Assembly: GCA_029242295.1 (NCBI GenBank)
Contig: JAQWUF010000100.1
Location: 1-11,644 of the forward strand
DNA length: 11,644 nt
Reading direction: 5' to 3'
Origin: UBA2040 sp002332715
Lineage (GTDB): Bacteria; Bacteroidota; Bacteroidia; Flavobacteriales_D; Crocinitomicaceae
The translations under genes and the position numbers were made by a program. The notes under the pieces were generated by a model, which searched no databases, was not told the origin of the DNA, and saw only the letters and a program-made list of their open reading frames with translations. Positions 1 through 7,062 of the stretch are shown here, piece after piece. Numbering within the stretch: position 1 is the stretch's first letter; every line of letters begins with the position of its first letter.

Positions 1-914
1 CGGCTATCATAGAAGCGGACAGACAAATCTTGAATCGTTACGGTAAATCCTTAGTTGATAATTTTGATTCATGGGCAAATAAAGCGCGGCACATGATTGC
101 AGTTGATAAAATCACGCAAGACAATAGTGGCGAGACGATTAAGCATTATGGAATCATTGAAAGACCAGTCGATAAAAGAGAAAATTATATCAAACGTTGC
201 GTAGGTTTACCAGGAAATACGATTGAAGTGAAAAACTCAGTTCTCTTTATCAATGGAAAGCCAGCTTGGAGAGCCCCGAATCAAAATTTACAGTACGAGG
301 TGACCAATTTTAACCCTTTGTCAGAAGGCTCAATGAAGGATAAATTTGGGTTGGAGTTAAAAAGAAATGATTTTTACCAATCACGCGCGAGCCCAGAATT
401 ATATACTGTGCATGCCTCTCTTGATGAATTGAAAAAGTTGAAAGCGTATTTCACAGAATCCAAATTTACAGTGTATCGTGAAAAAAAATATGCTAAAACG
501 GACAAACCGACTTATAGTGAGATGATAGCAAATCTTGATAAGTTTCCGAAGGATTTTCATATCAATAACACCATTACGGATTTTAATAAAATAACCATTC
601 CTAAAAAAGGTGCGACTGTTAAATTAAACAGCACTAATATCGCCTGGTATCGTAGAGTTATCCATGCATATGAAGGTCATGATTTAAAAGAAACCAAAGA
701 CGGAATTTACATTGATGGTAAAAAAGTAAGTTCATACACATTCGCTATGGATTACTATTGGTTAATGGGAGATAATCGATTCAACTCAGCTGATTCACGC
801 GTTTGGGGATTTGTCCCCGAAGATCACGTAGTTGGTCGCGCTTCATTGGTTTGGTTCTCGAGTGATCCTTACGGCGGATTCCGCTGGAGTCGTATCCCAT
901 CGTTAATCAAATAG
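1..914 (+). CDS. lepB: Signal peptidase I, 5'-truncated by the window edge
   Basis: Membrane-bound serine protease that removes signal peptides from exported proteins at the outer face of the inner membrane. The frame is open from base 3, so the real start lies upstream; the TTG at 30 is only the first start-like codon. Seen directly: box D with the general-base lysine in YIKRCVGLPGNTIEV (lysine codon 192-194) and box E GDNRFNSADSR near codons 768-800. The box with the catalytic serine and the N-terminal membrane anchor must lie before the window. About 190 residues separate boxes D and E, much more than in E. coli LepB; long insertions here are usual for Bacteroidota signal peptidases. It heads a run with the WbqC-family and phosphatase genes. 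Family assignment is firm; completeness cannot be judged. Confidence 0.92.
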   Translation, partial: AIIEADRQILNRYGKSLVDNFDSWANKARHMIAVDKITQDNSGETIKHYGIIERPVDKRENYIKRCVGLPGNTIEVKNSVLFINGKPAWRAPNQNLQYEVTNFNPLSEGSMKDKFGLELKRNDFYQSRASPELYTVHASLDELKKLKAYFTESKFTVYREKKYAKTDKPTYSEMIANLDKFPKDFHINNTITDFNKITIPKKGATVKLNSTNIAWYRRVIHAYEGHDLKETKDGIYIDGKKVSSYTFAMDYYWLMGDNRFNSADSRVWGFVPEDHVVGRASLVWFSSDPYGGFRWSRIPSLIK

Positions 915-917
915 ACT

Positions 918-1520
918 TTGACAGTTTTCGGAACATCCTACTTCCCTTCTGTTGAGTACTTAAAAGAATTCTGTGCAACTGAGAACGTTATTATAGATGC
1001 TGGCGAACATTACCCGAAGCAAACGTTTCGAAATCGATGTTCTATATTGAATGGTAACGGTCAACTTGATTTGAGTATTCCAGTGATACGCCCAAATGGA
1101 AATAAATCGTCTATAGGAACGGTAAAAGTTTCACCCGAAATTAATTGGAAAAGAGATCATTGGCGCACTATTTCCGCCGGATATTCCTCGGCACCCTATT
1201 TCGAACATTATGAAAAAGAGATCAAGGATCTAGTTTTTCAAGAAACAGACTTACTAATAGATTTCAATAGGAATTGTTTAGCCTATATTCAACAGACGCT
1301 TGATTTACCCGTCAGGTACGGTGTTAGTCAAAACTATATTGAAGAATTCGATAAGGATTTTCGCTCGTTTCATTTTGAAAAATCAGATAAACCTTATCAT
1401 CAAGTTCATTTTGGTCAAACCGATTTTGTTCCCAATCTATCAATTCTCGATGCATTGTTTTGTATAGGCCCTATGGCTCGTACATTAATCGTAAATTCAT
1501 CACCTCATTTCCAGATATAA
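918..1520 (+). CDS. WbqC-family protein
   Basis: A 200-residue protein matching the WbqC-like family, whose members occur in polysaccharide clusters and, in Bacteroidota, often next to lepB. The biochemical role is not established. Recognisable features are the N-terminal TSYFPSVEYL, the RNRCSILNGNGQLDLSIPV strand region, the NWKRDHWRTISAGYSSAPYF segment and a following EHYEKEI helix. The start is TTG at 918: the frame is closed by the lepB stop six bases earlier, and no ATG occurs until near the C-terminus. Starting here places the YFP motif about seven residues in, as in relatives. Only one sense codon separates the lepB TAG from this TTG, in the same frame, so it is surely co-transcribed and perhaps translationally coupled. 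No signal peptide is visible, so a cytoplasmic location is likely. Confidence 0.85.
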   Translation: MTVFGTSYFPSVEYLKEFCATENVIIDAGEHYPKQTFRNRCSILNGNGQLDLSIPVIRPNGNKSSIGTVKVSPEINWKRDHWRTISAGYSSAPYFEHYEKEIKDLVFQETDLLIDFNRNCLAYIQQTLDLPVRYGVSQNYIEEFDKDFRSFHFEKSDKPYHQVHFGQTDFVPNLSILDALFCIGPMARTLIVNSSPHFQI

Positions 1521-1533
1521 TAAAGTTAAATTC

Positions 1534-2484
1534 ATGAAAAACATACTCCTTTTCTCGTTCATCCTTTCTAGCGCCAGCTTGTTTGCTCAAAAAAATGCGC
1601 AAGTTGTTTTTTATAATGTTGAAAATCTATTCGACACATTAGATACACCCAACCAAGCGGATGAAGAGTATCTACCAACGGCTGAAAAGAATTGGAATTC
1701 AGAGAAATATTGGGAGAAAATTGCACACATCAACAAGGTGATGAATGAGTTCGACAATATTGCTTTGATGGGTGTTTGCGAAATTGAAAACAAAGCGGTT
1801 TTAGATGATGTTGTGAAGGGTCAAAAACAGAAATTAAAAATCGCACATTTTGAAAGCGCAGATGAACGTGGGATTGACGTTGGCCTTATGTACAACAAGA
1901 AAATATTCTGCTTAAAGAAAAAAGGCATTCTACGTTTCACACTGACGGTTAAAGGTGAACCAAAGGCAACAAGAGATATTTTATATGTCGAATTGAAGCA
2001 TAAAAAAGAGCGTATTCACGTCGTGGTTAATCATTGGCCCAGCAGATATGGTGGAGCGGAAGAAAGCGAACCGAGTAGACTTCTAGCTTCTGAAACTGCC
2101 AAGAAATATATTGATTCAGTGTTGACGATTGACCCTCAAGCAAAAATTATTTTCATGGGAGATTTGAATGACTACCCTTCGAACAAATCGGTCGAAAACA
2201 TTATGGAGAAACTTACTCCAATGATTACCCAAACTTCTGGTTCCAAAGGCGGATCACATTCATATAAAAACGAATGGAATATTCTTGATCACATGCTTAT
2301 TTCACCTGGAATGGAAAATACAGGTGGTATGCAGGCAATTACTAACAGTGGAAAAATTAACGAATTTGAGTATTTACTTGAAACGTGGAAAGGGAATGTT
2401 GTCCCATTGAGAACTTACGTAGGAAGTAAATATTTGGGCGGATATTCCGATCATTTACCCGTTTCGTTCGAAATCCAATTCTAG
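1534..2484 (+). CDS. Secreted endonuclease/exonuclease/phosphatase-family protein
   Basis: A 316-residue metal-dependent phosphoesterase of the EEP (DNase I/Mg-phosphatase) fold. Residues 1-19 form a signal peptide ending SLFAQ, so the mature enzyme should act in the periplasm or outside the cell. Family motifs run in order: FYNVENLFDT (26-35), GVCEIENK (80-87, metal-binding glutamate), NHWPSRYGG (166-174, catalytic histidine region), FMGDLNDYP (207-215, Asp/Asn pair) and YSDHLPVSF (304-312, C-terminal Asp-His pair). All expected catalytic positions appear present. The substrate (nucleic acid, phospholipid or another phosphoester) cannot be read from the sequence. No type IX secretion C-terminal domain is seen. 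It lies 13 bp after the WbqC-family gene with no visible promoter, so it is probably the third gene of the lepB run. Its stop overlaps the convergent neighbour's stop by 4 bp. Confidence 0.87.
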   Translation: MKNILLFSFILSSASLFAQKNAQVVFYNVENLFDTLDTPNQADEEYLPTAEKNWNSEKYWEKIAHINKVMNEFDNIALMGVCEIENKAVLDDVVKGQKQKLKIAHFESADERGIDVGLMYNKKIFCLKKKGILRFTLTVKGEPKATRDILYVELKHKKERIHVVVNHWPSRYGGAEESEPSRLLASETAKKYIDSVLTIDPQAKIIFMGDLNDYPSNKSVENIMEKLTPMITQTSGSKGGSHSYKNEWNILDHMLISPGMENTGGMQAITNSGKINEFEYLLETWKGNVVPLRTYVGSKYLGGYSDHLPVSFEIQF

Positions 2485-3857
2485 ATTTTAGAGGTAAAAT
2501 CTTTTGGTAATCTTTCTTTGTACAGAAATTTTTTCTGAGGACTTTCAAACGGACGATATACGTAATACACAGCATTGTTGTGCACCTCTATTTTCTCGAG
2601 ATACTTGAAATTCAATTGATACAACTCACGAATGTCTCCCGTTGTTAAATTCACTTTGCCTAAATAGCTTGTACCTGCTTTTTCATACCAAGCATAGACA
2701 TTTCCATTGGCTTTGTCCTGTATAAGATGACTCTTCCACCCTGTTTCCTTCTTATTCAGATGATGATCTATGTCCACTGAATCTTTCAATTCGCCGCTTA
2801 CATCATGTCTGTACAGCTTTTCAGAATAATAGTCGAAAACAAATAACTCATCTTTGACTTTGAAAAATGGTGAATACAATTCCTTATAAAAAACGGATTG
2901 TGTAAAGTAATTGGCACCCACCCAAATCTCTGCATCGATGCCCGTTTCATATTCCAAGTTCTTCGCCCAAAGCTTTGTTCTCACATCGACCCATTTGTAT
3001 TCGGCTCGATAAAGCTCCATCATTAATTCATCTCGAATCGTTCTGAATTTATCATATATAGAATCGACCTGATCATACTTCCACAAAGAAAATTCAGGAT
3101 AATTTGAAGCGAAATCGGTGAAATACAATTCATTTCCATTGGTGTCCAAAATTGGAGCTATATATCGGTGGAAATAGTCCTTTTCCAATTGAGCAATTTG
3201 AATATTACTTTTTTCGGGGAGCACAGTAAGCACTCTGTCTTTACAAACAACATGGACATTGCTTCGGTAATCTTTTTCTAGATGATCTGCACGACCAGGT
3301 ACGGCAAAAGAATTCAAAACTTTATACCCATCATACAACTGAATTTCAGATCCTTTGGCCAATCGCTTAGGATATGTTAAAAGAATCAAATTACCATTAT
3401 CCAGTACCTCGAAATCTTCTACACTCAATCGCGAACTATGAAAAACAGTGTCGACCGCACCGGGGGCTTTTATAACTACCTCTTTAACTTCCTGGACTCT
3501 TTCTGGACGCATTTCAATGATGAATCTCATAGAATCACCCACTATTTCGAATGTTCTCTCAAATGTTTCGTAACCTTCTTCAACACAAGACAATTTTACT
3601 TTTCCAGAAACGATAATAACTGCAGAAAACTGACCATCCTTATCCGATTTATCAATTTTAAGAAATTTGCTTGATTGCAATATGGACACAGTTACACCTT
3701 CAATTGGAAGACTAGTTTTCGTGGATTTAATTTCAATTTGAACATGAGTTTGACCAAAACAAGTGGATGTAACAATCAAAAGAAAGAGAATTGAAAGGGC
3801 TTTTCTGCCCCATTGCGAAAAAAAATTGAGGTTTAGACTCATGCTGTGGCTTTCCAT
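2481..3857 (-). CDS. Exported protein with carboxypeptidase-regulatory-like domain, function unknown
   Basis: A 458-residue protein. Residues 18-36 (basic RK, hydrophobic LSILFLLIV, ending CFGQ) look like a signal peptide. Residues about 38-118 form a beta-sandwich resembling the carboxypeptidase-D regulatory-like domain (PIEGVTVSIL, DKDGQFS, YETFERTFEI). Such modules are common at the N-terminus of Bacteroidota envelope proteins, but no TonB plug or barrel follows. The rest (about 140-458) is rich in short beta-type segments with aromatic residues (VLDNGNLILLTY, NELYFTDFA, GNVYAWYEKAG, NAVYYVYRPF), which suggests a beta-propeller-like body; that is inference from pattern only. The start could be ATG 3857 or the ATG at 3842 (MSLNL), and both keep the signal peptide. 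It lies 65 bp after ilvE, beyond a terminator. I found no clear promoter in the short gap; a TGATTTTG at 3873-3866 is a weak candidate. Confidence 0.7.
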   Translation of the reverse strand: MESHSMSLNLNFFSQWGRKALSILFLLIVTSTCFGQTHVQIEIKSTKTSLPIEGVTVSILQSSKFLKIDKSDKDGQFSAVIIVSGKVKLSCVEEGYETFERTFEIVGDSMRFIIEMRPERVQEVKEVVIKAPGAVDTVFHSSRLSVEDFEVLDNGNLILLTYPKRLAKGSEIQLYDGYKVLNSFAVPGRADHLEKDYRSNVHVVCKDRVLTVLPEKSNIQIAQLEKDYFHRYIAPILDTNGNELYFTDFASNYPEFSLWKYDQVDSIYDKFRTIRDELMMELYRAEYKWVDVRTKLWAKNLEYETGIDAEIWVGANYFTQSVFYKELYSPFFKVKDELFVFDYYSEKLYRHDVSGELKDSVDIDHHLNKKETGWKSHLIQDKANGNVYAWYEKAGTSYLGKVNLTTGDIRELYQLNFKYLEKIEVHNNAVYYVYRPFESPQKKFLYKERLPKDFTSKI

Positions 3858-3891
3858 CTATGATGCAAAATCAATTATCATTCCATAAAAG

Positions 3892-3917
3892 AAATCCTTT
3901 CAGATTCGAAAGGATTT
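3892..3917 (-). terminator. Intrinsic terminator of ilvE
   Basis: A perfect 10-bp inverted repeat, AAATCCTTTC / GAAAGGATTT, with a 6-base loop begins 5 bp after the ilvE stop. On the minus strand the 3' arm runs into CTTTTATGG, giving a U-rich tail, so it reads as a terminator of ilvE. It insulates the downstream exported-protein gene from ilvE transcription, at least in part. The plus-strand side is less T-rich. Confidence 0.72.
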
Positions 3918-3922
3918 ATAAA

Positions 3923-4996
3923 TTATTTGATTCTCAAACACCAATTCATTTCGTCTGGTTTCTTTCCAGATTTGATGTCGTTTAATTCTTCTTTTATTCG
4001 ATTTGAAACGGTTCTGGACTCAATAGAAGGTAATTCATAAATTTCTTCTCCATAACCCAATTTAGCTATATGAACAATGGTAGCTGCAGTTCCAGCTCCA
4101 AACGCATCTTGCAATGTTCCAGAACGGGCCGCATTTACAACTTCTTCAACAGAAACCTTTCGTTCTTCTACTTGTATTCCCCAAGATTGCGCCAATTCTA
4201 CAACTGATCGCTTAGTAACACCTCTCAAAATTGTGTCACTTTCTTCTGAAGGAGTAATTAGAACGTCATTTATAATAAAACAAACATTCATTGTTCCCGC
4301 TTCTTCAATGTACTTATGTTCTTTTCCATCTGTCCAAAGCAATTGATGAAAACCTGCTTTTTGCGCCAATTTACTTGGGTACAAGCTTGCAGCATAATTC
4401 CCTGCTGTTTTTGCTCGACCTACTCCTCCTTCGGCTGCTCTGGTGTAATGATCTTCAATTTTTACATTAACCGGTTCTGAATAATACGCTCCAACAGGAC
4501 AAGTGAAAATGATGAACTTATAAGTGTCTGAAGGTTTAATACCGATATATTCGTCAGTAGCAAGGATAAACGGACGGATATATAAAGAATACCCTTCACG
4601 TTGTGGAATCCATTGGTTATCTATTTCAATAACTCGACGAATACATTCTATGAACAACTCTTCTGGTACAACTGGCATGCACATTCTTCCGCAAGACTCT
4701 GCAAAACGGCGCGCATTCATTTCTGGACGAAATACTAAGACATCTCCGTCAACGGAGCGATTCGCTTTCATTCCTTCAAAAATTGTTTGCCCGTAATGCA
4801 AAACAGAACTTGCAGGATGCATGGATAAATTTTTAAATTCCGATATTTCTGGAGTATGCCATTGCCCATCCGAATACTCCATAACCAACATATGATCACT
4901 GAAAACCTTTCCAAATGGAAGATTATCCCAATCTACATCGTTGATTCGTGTGGAACTTGTTTTATTTATTTTAATTTCAAATTGGTCTGACAACAT
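3923..4996 (-). CDS. ilvE: Branched-chain amino acid aminotransferase
   Basis: A 357-residue PLP-dependent class IV aminotransferase that interconverts valine, leucine and isoleucine with their 2-oxo acids, using glutamate/2-oxoglutarate, in the cytoplasm. Its length and N-terminal region (LPFGKVFSDHMLVMEYSDG) fit the BCAT group that includes the mitochondrial enzymes. Motifs: HYGQTIFEGMKANR (67-80), PLP-binding Lys196 in GGVGRAKTAGNYAASLYP, EEAGTMNVCF (231-240) before the cofactor-contacting strand, SDTILRGVTKRSV (253-265) for the phosphate cup, and GAGTAATI (300-307). Nothing key is missing. The ATG at 4996 gives the usual family N-terminus and follows a good promoter by a short leader. It is transcribed alone, divergently from recQ, and ends in a hairpin terminator. 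No ilv or leu genes lie nearby. Confidence 0.94.
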   Translation of the reverse strand: MLSDQFEIKINKTSSTRINDVDWDNLPFGKVFSDHMLVMEYSDGQWHTPEISEFKNLSMHPASSVLHYGQTIFEGMKANRSVDGDVLVFRPEMNARRFAESCGRMCMPVVPEELFIECIRRVIEIDNQWIPQREGYSLYIRPFILATDEYIGIKPSDTYKFIIFTCPVGAYYSEPVNVKIEDHYTRAAEGGVGRAKTAGNYAASLYPSKLAQKAGFHQLLWTDGKEHKYIEEAGTMNVCFIINDVLITPSEESDTILRGVTKRSVVELAQSWGIQVEERKVSVEEVVNAARSGTLQDAFGAGTAATIVHIAKLGYGEEIYELPSIESRTVSNRIKEELNDIKSGKKPDEMNWCLRIK

Positions 4997-5014
4997 AGCA
5001 TTTTCTTAAATTTG

Positions 5015-5045
5015 CGAAGATACTCAGAATGTAGTATACATCAAA
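5015..5045 (-). promoter_or_regulatory. Bacteroidota-type promoter of ilvE
   Basis: Read on the minus strand: TTTG (5045-5042), 19 bases, then TATCTTCG (5022-5015), one mismatch from the primary sigma factor consensus TTTG-N19-TAnnTTTG known from Bacteroidota. The -33 box is preceded by an A run. Transcription would start near 5009, giving a leader of only about 13 bases before the ATG. Confidence 0.6.
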
Positions 5046-5107
5046 CTTTTTAAGAAAATATAGGATCTTTTTTATAATTATTCATTCGAGACAAAACAAA
5101 AGTTTGA
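5041..5107. repeat. 10-bp inverted repeat spanning the ilvE-recQ divergent promoters
   Basis: TCAAACTTTT (5041-5050) and AAAAGTTTGA (5098-5107) are perfect reverse complements separated by 47 bp of AT-rich sequence. Each arm holds the TTTG of an outward-facing promoter, one toward ilvE and one toward recQ. The symmetry could mark a shared regulator site or simply two A-tract-plus-TTTG promoter elements. The 178-bp gap (4997-5174) holds nothing else recognisable. Confidence 0.6.
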
Positions 5108-5134
5108 AGTTCAGTCATTTATTTAATACTCTTC
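5103..5134 (+). promoter_or_regulatory. Candidate promoter of recQ
   Basis: TTTG (5103-5106), 20 bases, then TACTCTTC (5127-5134), two mismatches from TAnnTTTG. The -33 box sits in the same AAAAGTTTGA context as the divergent ilvE promoter. Transcription would start near 5140, about 35 bases before the TTG start. A second -10-like TAATTTAG (5146-5153) has no matching upstream box. Confidence 0.37.
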
Positions 5135-5174
5135 CCGATATATTGTAATTTAGGCGAAGAAAACGATTCATTTT

Positions 5175-7058
5175 TTGAAAAAAAGTCAAGAAATACTAGA
5201 ACATTTTTGGGGTTACGATCGCTTCCGTCCCTTTCAAGAAGAAATTATTGATAGTGCGATTTACGGTCACGACACCATGGCCCTGCTACCTACTGGTGGT
5301 GGAAAATCCATCTGTTTTCAAATTCCTGGAATTGCGCGTGAAGGCATGTCAATCGTTGTTTCACCATTAATTGCATTGATGCAAGATCAAGTCAAAAGCT
5401 TGAAATCAAGAGGTATTAATGCCCAGGCTATTTATTCTGGAATGAGTTATAGAGAAATCGATATTCTCCTAGACAATGCAGTTTATGGAGGCGTTGATTT
5501 TTTATATGTTTCCCCTGAAAGGTTACAAACTAGACTCTTTATTGAGCGATTAAAAAAAATGCAAGTTGGATTATTGGTCGTTGACGAAGCACATTGTATT
5601 TCGGAATGGGGCCATGATTTCCGGCCAGCTTATACAGAAATTGCAAAAGTACGTGCAATTCATCCTGAAATTCCGATAATTGCTTTAACGGCTTCTGCCA
5701 CCGAACGAGTGCAGGAAGATATAAAAATTCAACTCGTTTTGAAGCATCCGTTAGTGTTTCAAGGACCTTTTGCCCGTAAAAACATTTCTTTCAAAGTGTT
5801 TAGAACCCAGGACAAGCTAGGGCGAGTTTTGGATTATTGCAAAAAAAATCAGGATTCAACCGGTATAGTCTATTGTCAAACACGAAAAAGCGTGAAAGAA
5901 GTGACTCGATTGCTTCACTCGCATAAATTGAGTGTTGGTATATATCATGGAGGAATGAAACAAGAAGATCGAGAATCAATGCTAAATGATTGGCTGAATG
6001 GTTCTCGAAAAATAATGGTTTCGACGAATGCTTTTGGAATGGGGATTGACAAAGGAGACGTGAGGTATGTCCTTCATTTTGAGGCTCCAAACAATATAGA
6101 AGCCTATTACCAAGAAGCTGGTCGTGCTGGTAGAGATGAAAAACCAGCGGAGACAATTCTTTATTATAACGAACGAGATTTTTCAAAATTATCAGAACAA
6201 ATAGAAACTCAGTTTCCGCCTTCCAAGGATGTGAAATTGGTTTTCCGGGCATTATTCAATCATTTGCAAATCGCGATAGGTTCTGGAAAAGAAGAAAGTT
6301 ATCATTTTAATATGAGAAAATTGTCTGAACAATTTAATATTCCAATTCAGAAAATTTATCATTCATTAAAATTACTGGAACTCAATGGTGATCTACAATT
6401 TTCAGAATCTGTATTCCACCCGACTAAAGTGAAATTTGCCATTGGAAACAAAGATTTATATGGTTTTCAAATTGCAAATCAAAGGTTTTCGCCATTGATC
6501 ACGCTTATGGCCAGAAGTTATCCGGGAATTTTTGATCTATTTTTCGAATTAGATGAAACACAATTCACCAAAAGGTTAGGTGTTTCAAAAAACGAACTTA
6601 AAAACCAACTGAATCAATTGGAAAGGATGGGCGTTTGTGATGTTTCCTGGGCAAGCTCGTTGCCTTCAGTAACCTTAACACAAGAGCGACTTCCCGACGA
6701 TTACATTCGTTTGAAAAGTTCTATTTATTCGAACAGAAAAAAGCTGGCTTTTGAGCGATTGAAAGCAATGGAGAATTACGTTTTGAATCCCGTTTGTCGA
6801 AGTATTCAATTGTTACATTACTTTAGTCAACCAGCCGGCAAATGTGGTGTTTGTGATATTTGCTCTTTGGAGAAAAATCAAATGACCAAAGTGGAAAACG
6901 AAAAAGCACTTTTTCAATATCTACGCGAACCAAAGACCATTTATGAAGTAATGGAAAACTTAAATCTCGATAGAGAATCGTCCAACGCCTTGCTTAGGAA
7001 ATTGTTAATGGCTGAAACGATTACGATTGAAGAAGGTAAATATGTCGCCAAGAAATAA
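5175..7058 (+). CDS. recQ: RecQ-family ATP-dependent DNA helicase, short form
   Basis: A 627-residue superfamily 2 helicase unwinding DNA 3'->5' in recombination and replication-fork repair. The RecQ 'zero' motif is FWGYDRFRPFQEEII (11-25). Walker A is LLPTGGGKS (37-45, Lys44), DEAH is 137-140, and the aromatic-rich loop CISEWGHDFRPAY (141-153) couples ATP use to DNA binding. Motif III is LTASAT and motif VI EAYYQEAGRAGRD. The zinc cysteines (Cys541, 557, 560, 563) lie near the C-terminus, after a winged-helix-like stretch (about 350-500), not straight after the helicase core as in E. coli RecQ. A short wHTH-like tail follows and no HRDC domain is seen. The start is TTG 5175: the frame closes at TAG 5151 and the next ATG would cut off the zero motif. 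It is convergent with the XRE-S24 gene, with a 4-bp gap and no terminator. Confidence 0.94.
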   Translation: MKKSQEILEHFWGYDRFRPFQEEIIDSAIYGHDTMALLPTGGGKSICFQIPGIAREGMSIVVSPLIALMQDQVKSLKSRGINAQAIYSGMSYREIDILLDNAVYGGVDFLYVSPERLQTRLFIERLKKMQVGLLVVDEAHCISEWGHDFRPAYTEIAKVRAIHPEIPIIALTASATERVQEDIKIQLVLKHPLVFQGPFARKNISFKVFRTQDKLGRVLDYCKKNQDSTGIVYCQTRKSVKEVTRLLHSHKLSVGIYHGGMKQEDRESMLNDWLNGSRKIMVSTNAFGMGIDKGDVRYVLHFEAPNNIEAYYQEAGRAGRDEKPAETILYYNERDFSKLSEQIETQFPPSKDVKLVFRALFNHLQIAIGSGKEESYHFNMRKLSEQFNIPIQKIYHSLKLLELNGDLQFSESVFHPTKVKFAIGNKDLYGFQIANQRFSPLITLMARSYPGIFDLFFELDETQFTKRLGVSKNELKNQLNQLERMGVCDVSWASSLPSVTLTQERLPDDYIRLKSSIYSNRKKLAFERLKAMENYVLNPVCRSIQLLHYFSQPAGKCGVCDICSLEKNQMTKVENEKALFQYLREPKTIYEVMENLNLDRESSNALLRKLLMAETITIEEGKYVAKK

Positions 7059-7062
7059 ACCG

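Noticed and set aside
1534..2484. Type IX secretion C-terminal sorting domain on the phosphatase
   Set aside because: The protein ends right after the catalytic SDHLPVSFEI strand, leaving no room for the roughly 70-residue sorting domain.
2357..2575. Minus-strand open frame across the phosphatase/exported-protein junction
   Set aside because: It overlaps both real coding ends in a different frame and its protein has no features of a gene product.
3755..3765. Lipoprotein lipobox at Cys33 of the exported protein
   Set aside because: The residues before the cysteine (TST) do not fit a lipobox, and FGQ after it gives a normal signal peptidase I site.
5800..6252. A 150-codon open frame on the minus strand inside recQ
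   Set aside because: It lies wholly within a well-conserved helicase region, shows no recognisable motif and has no promoter; it is a shadow of recQ.
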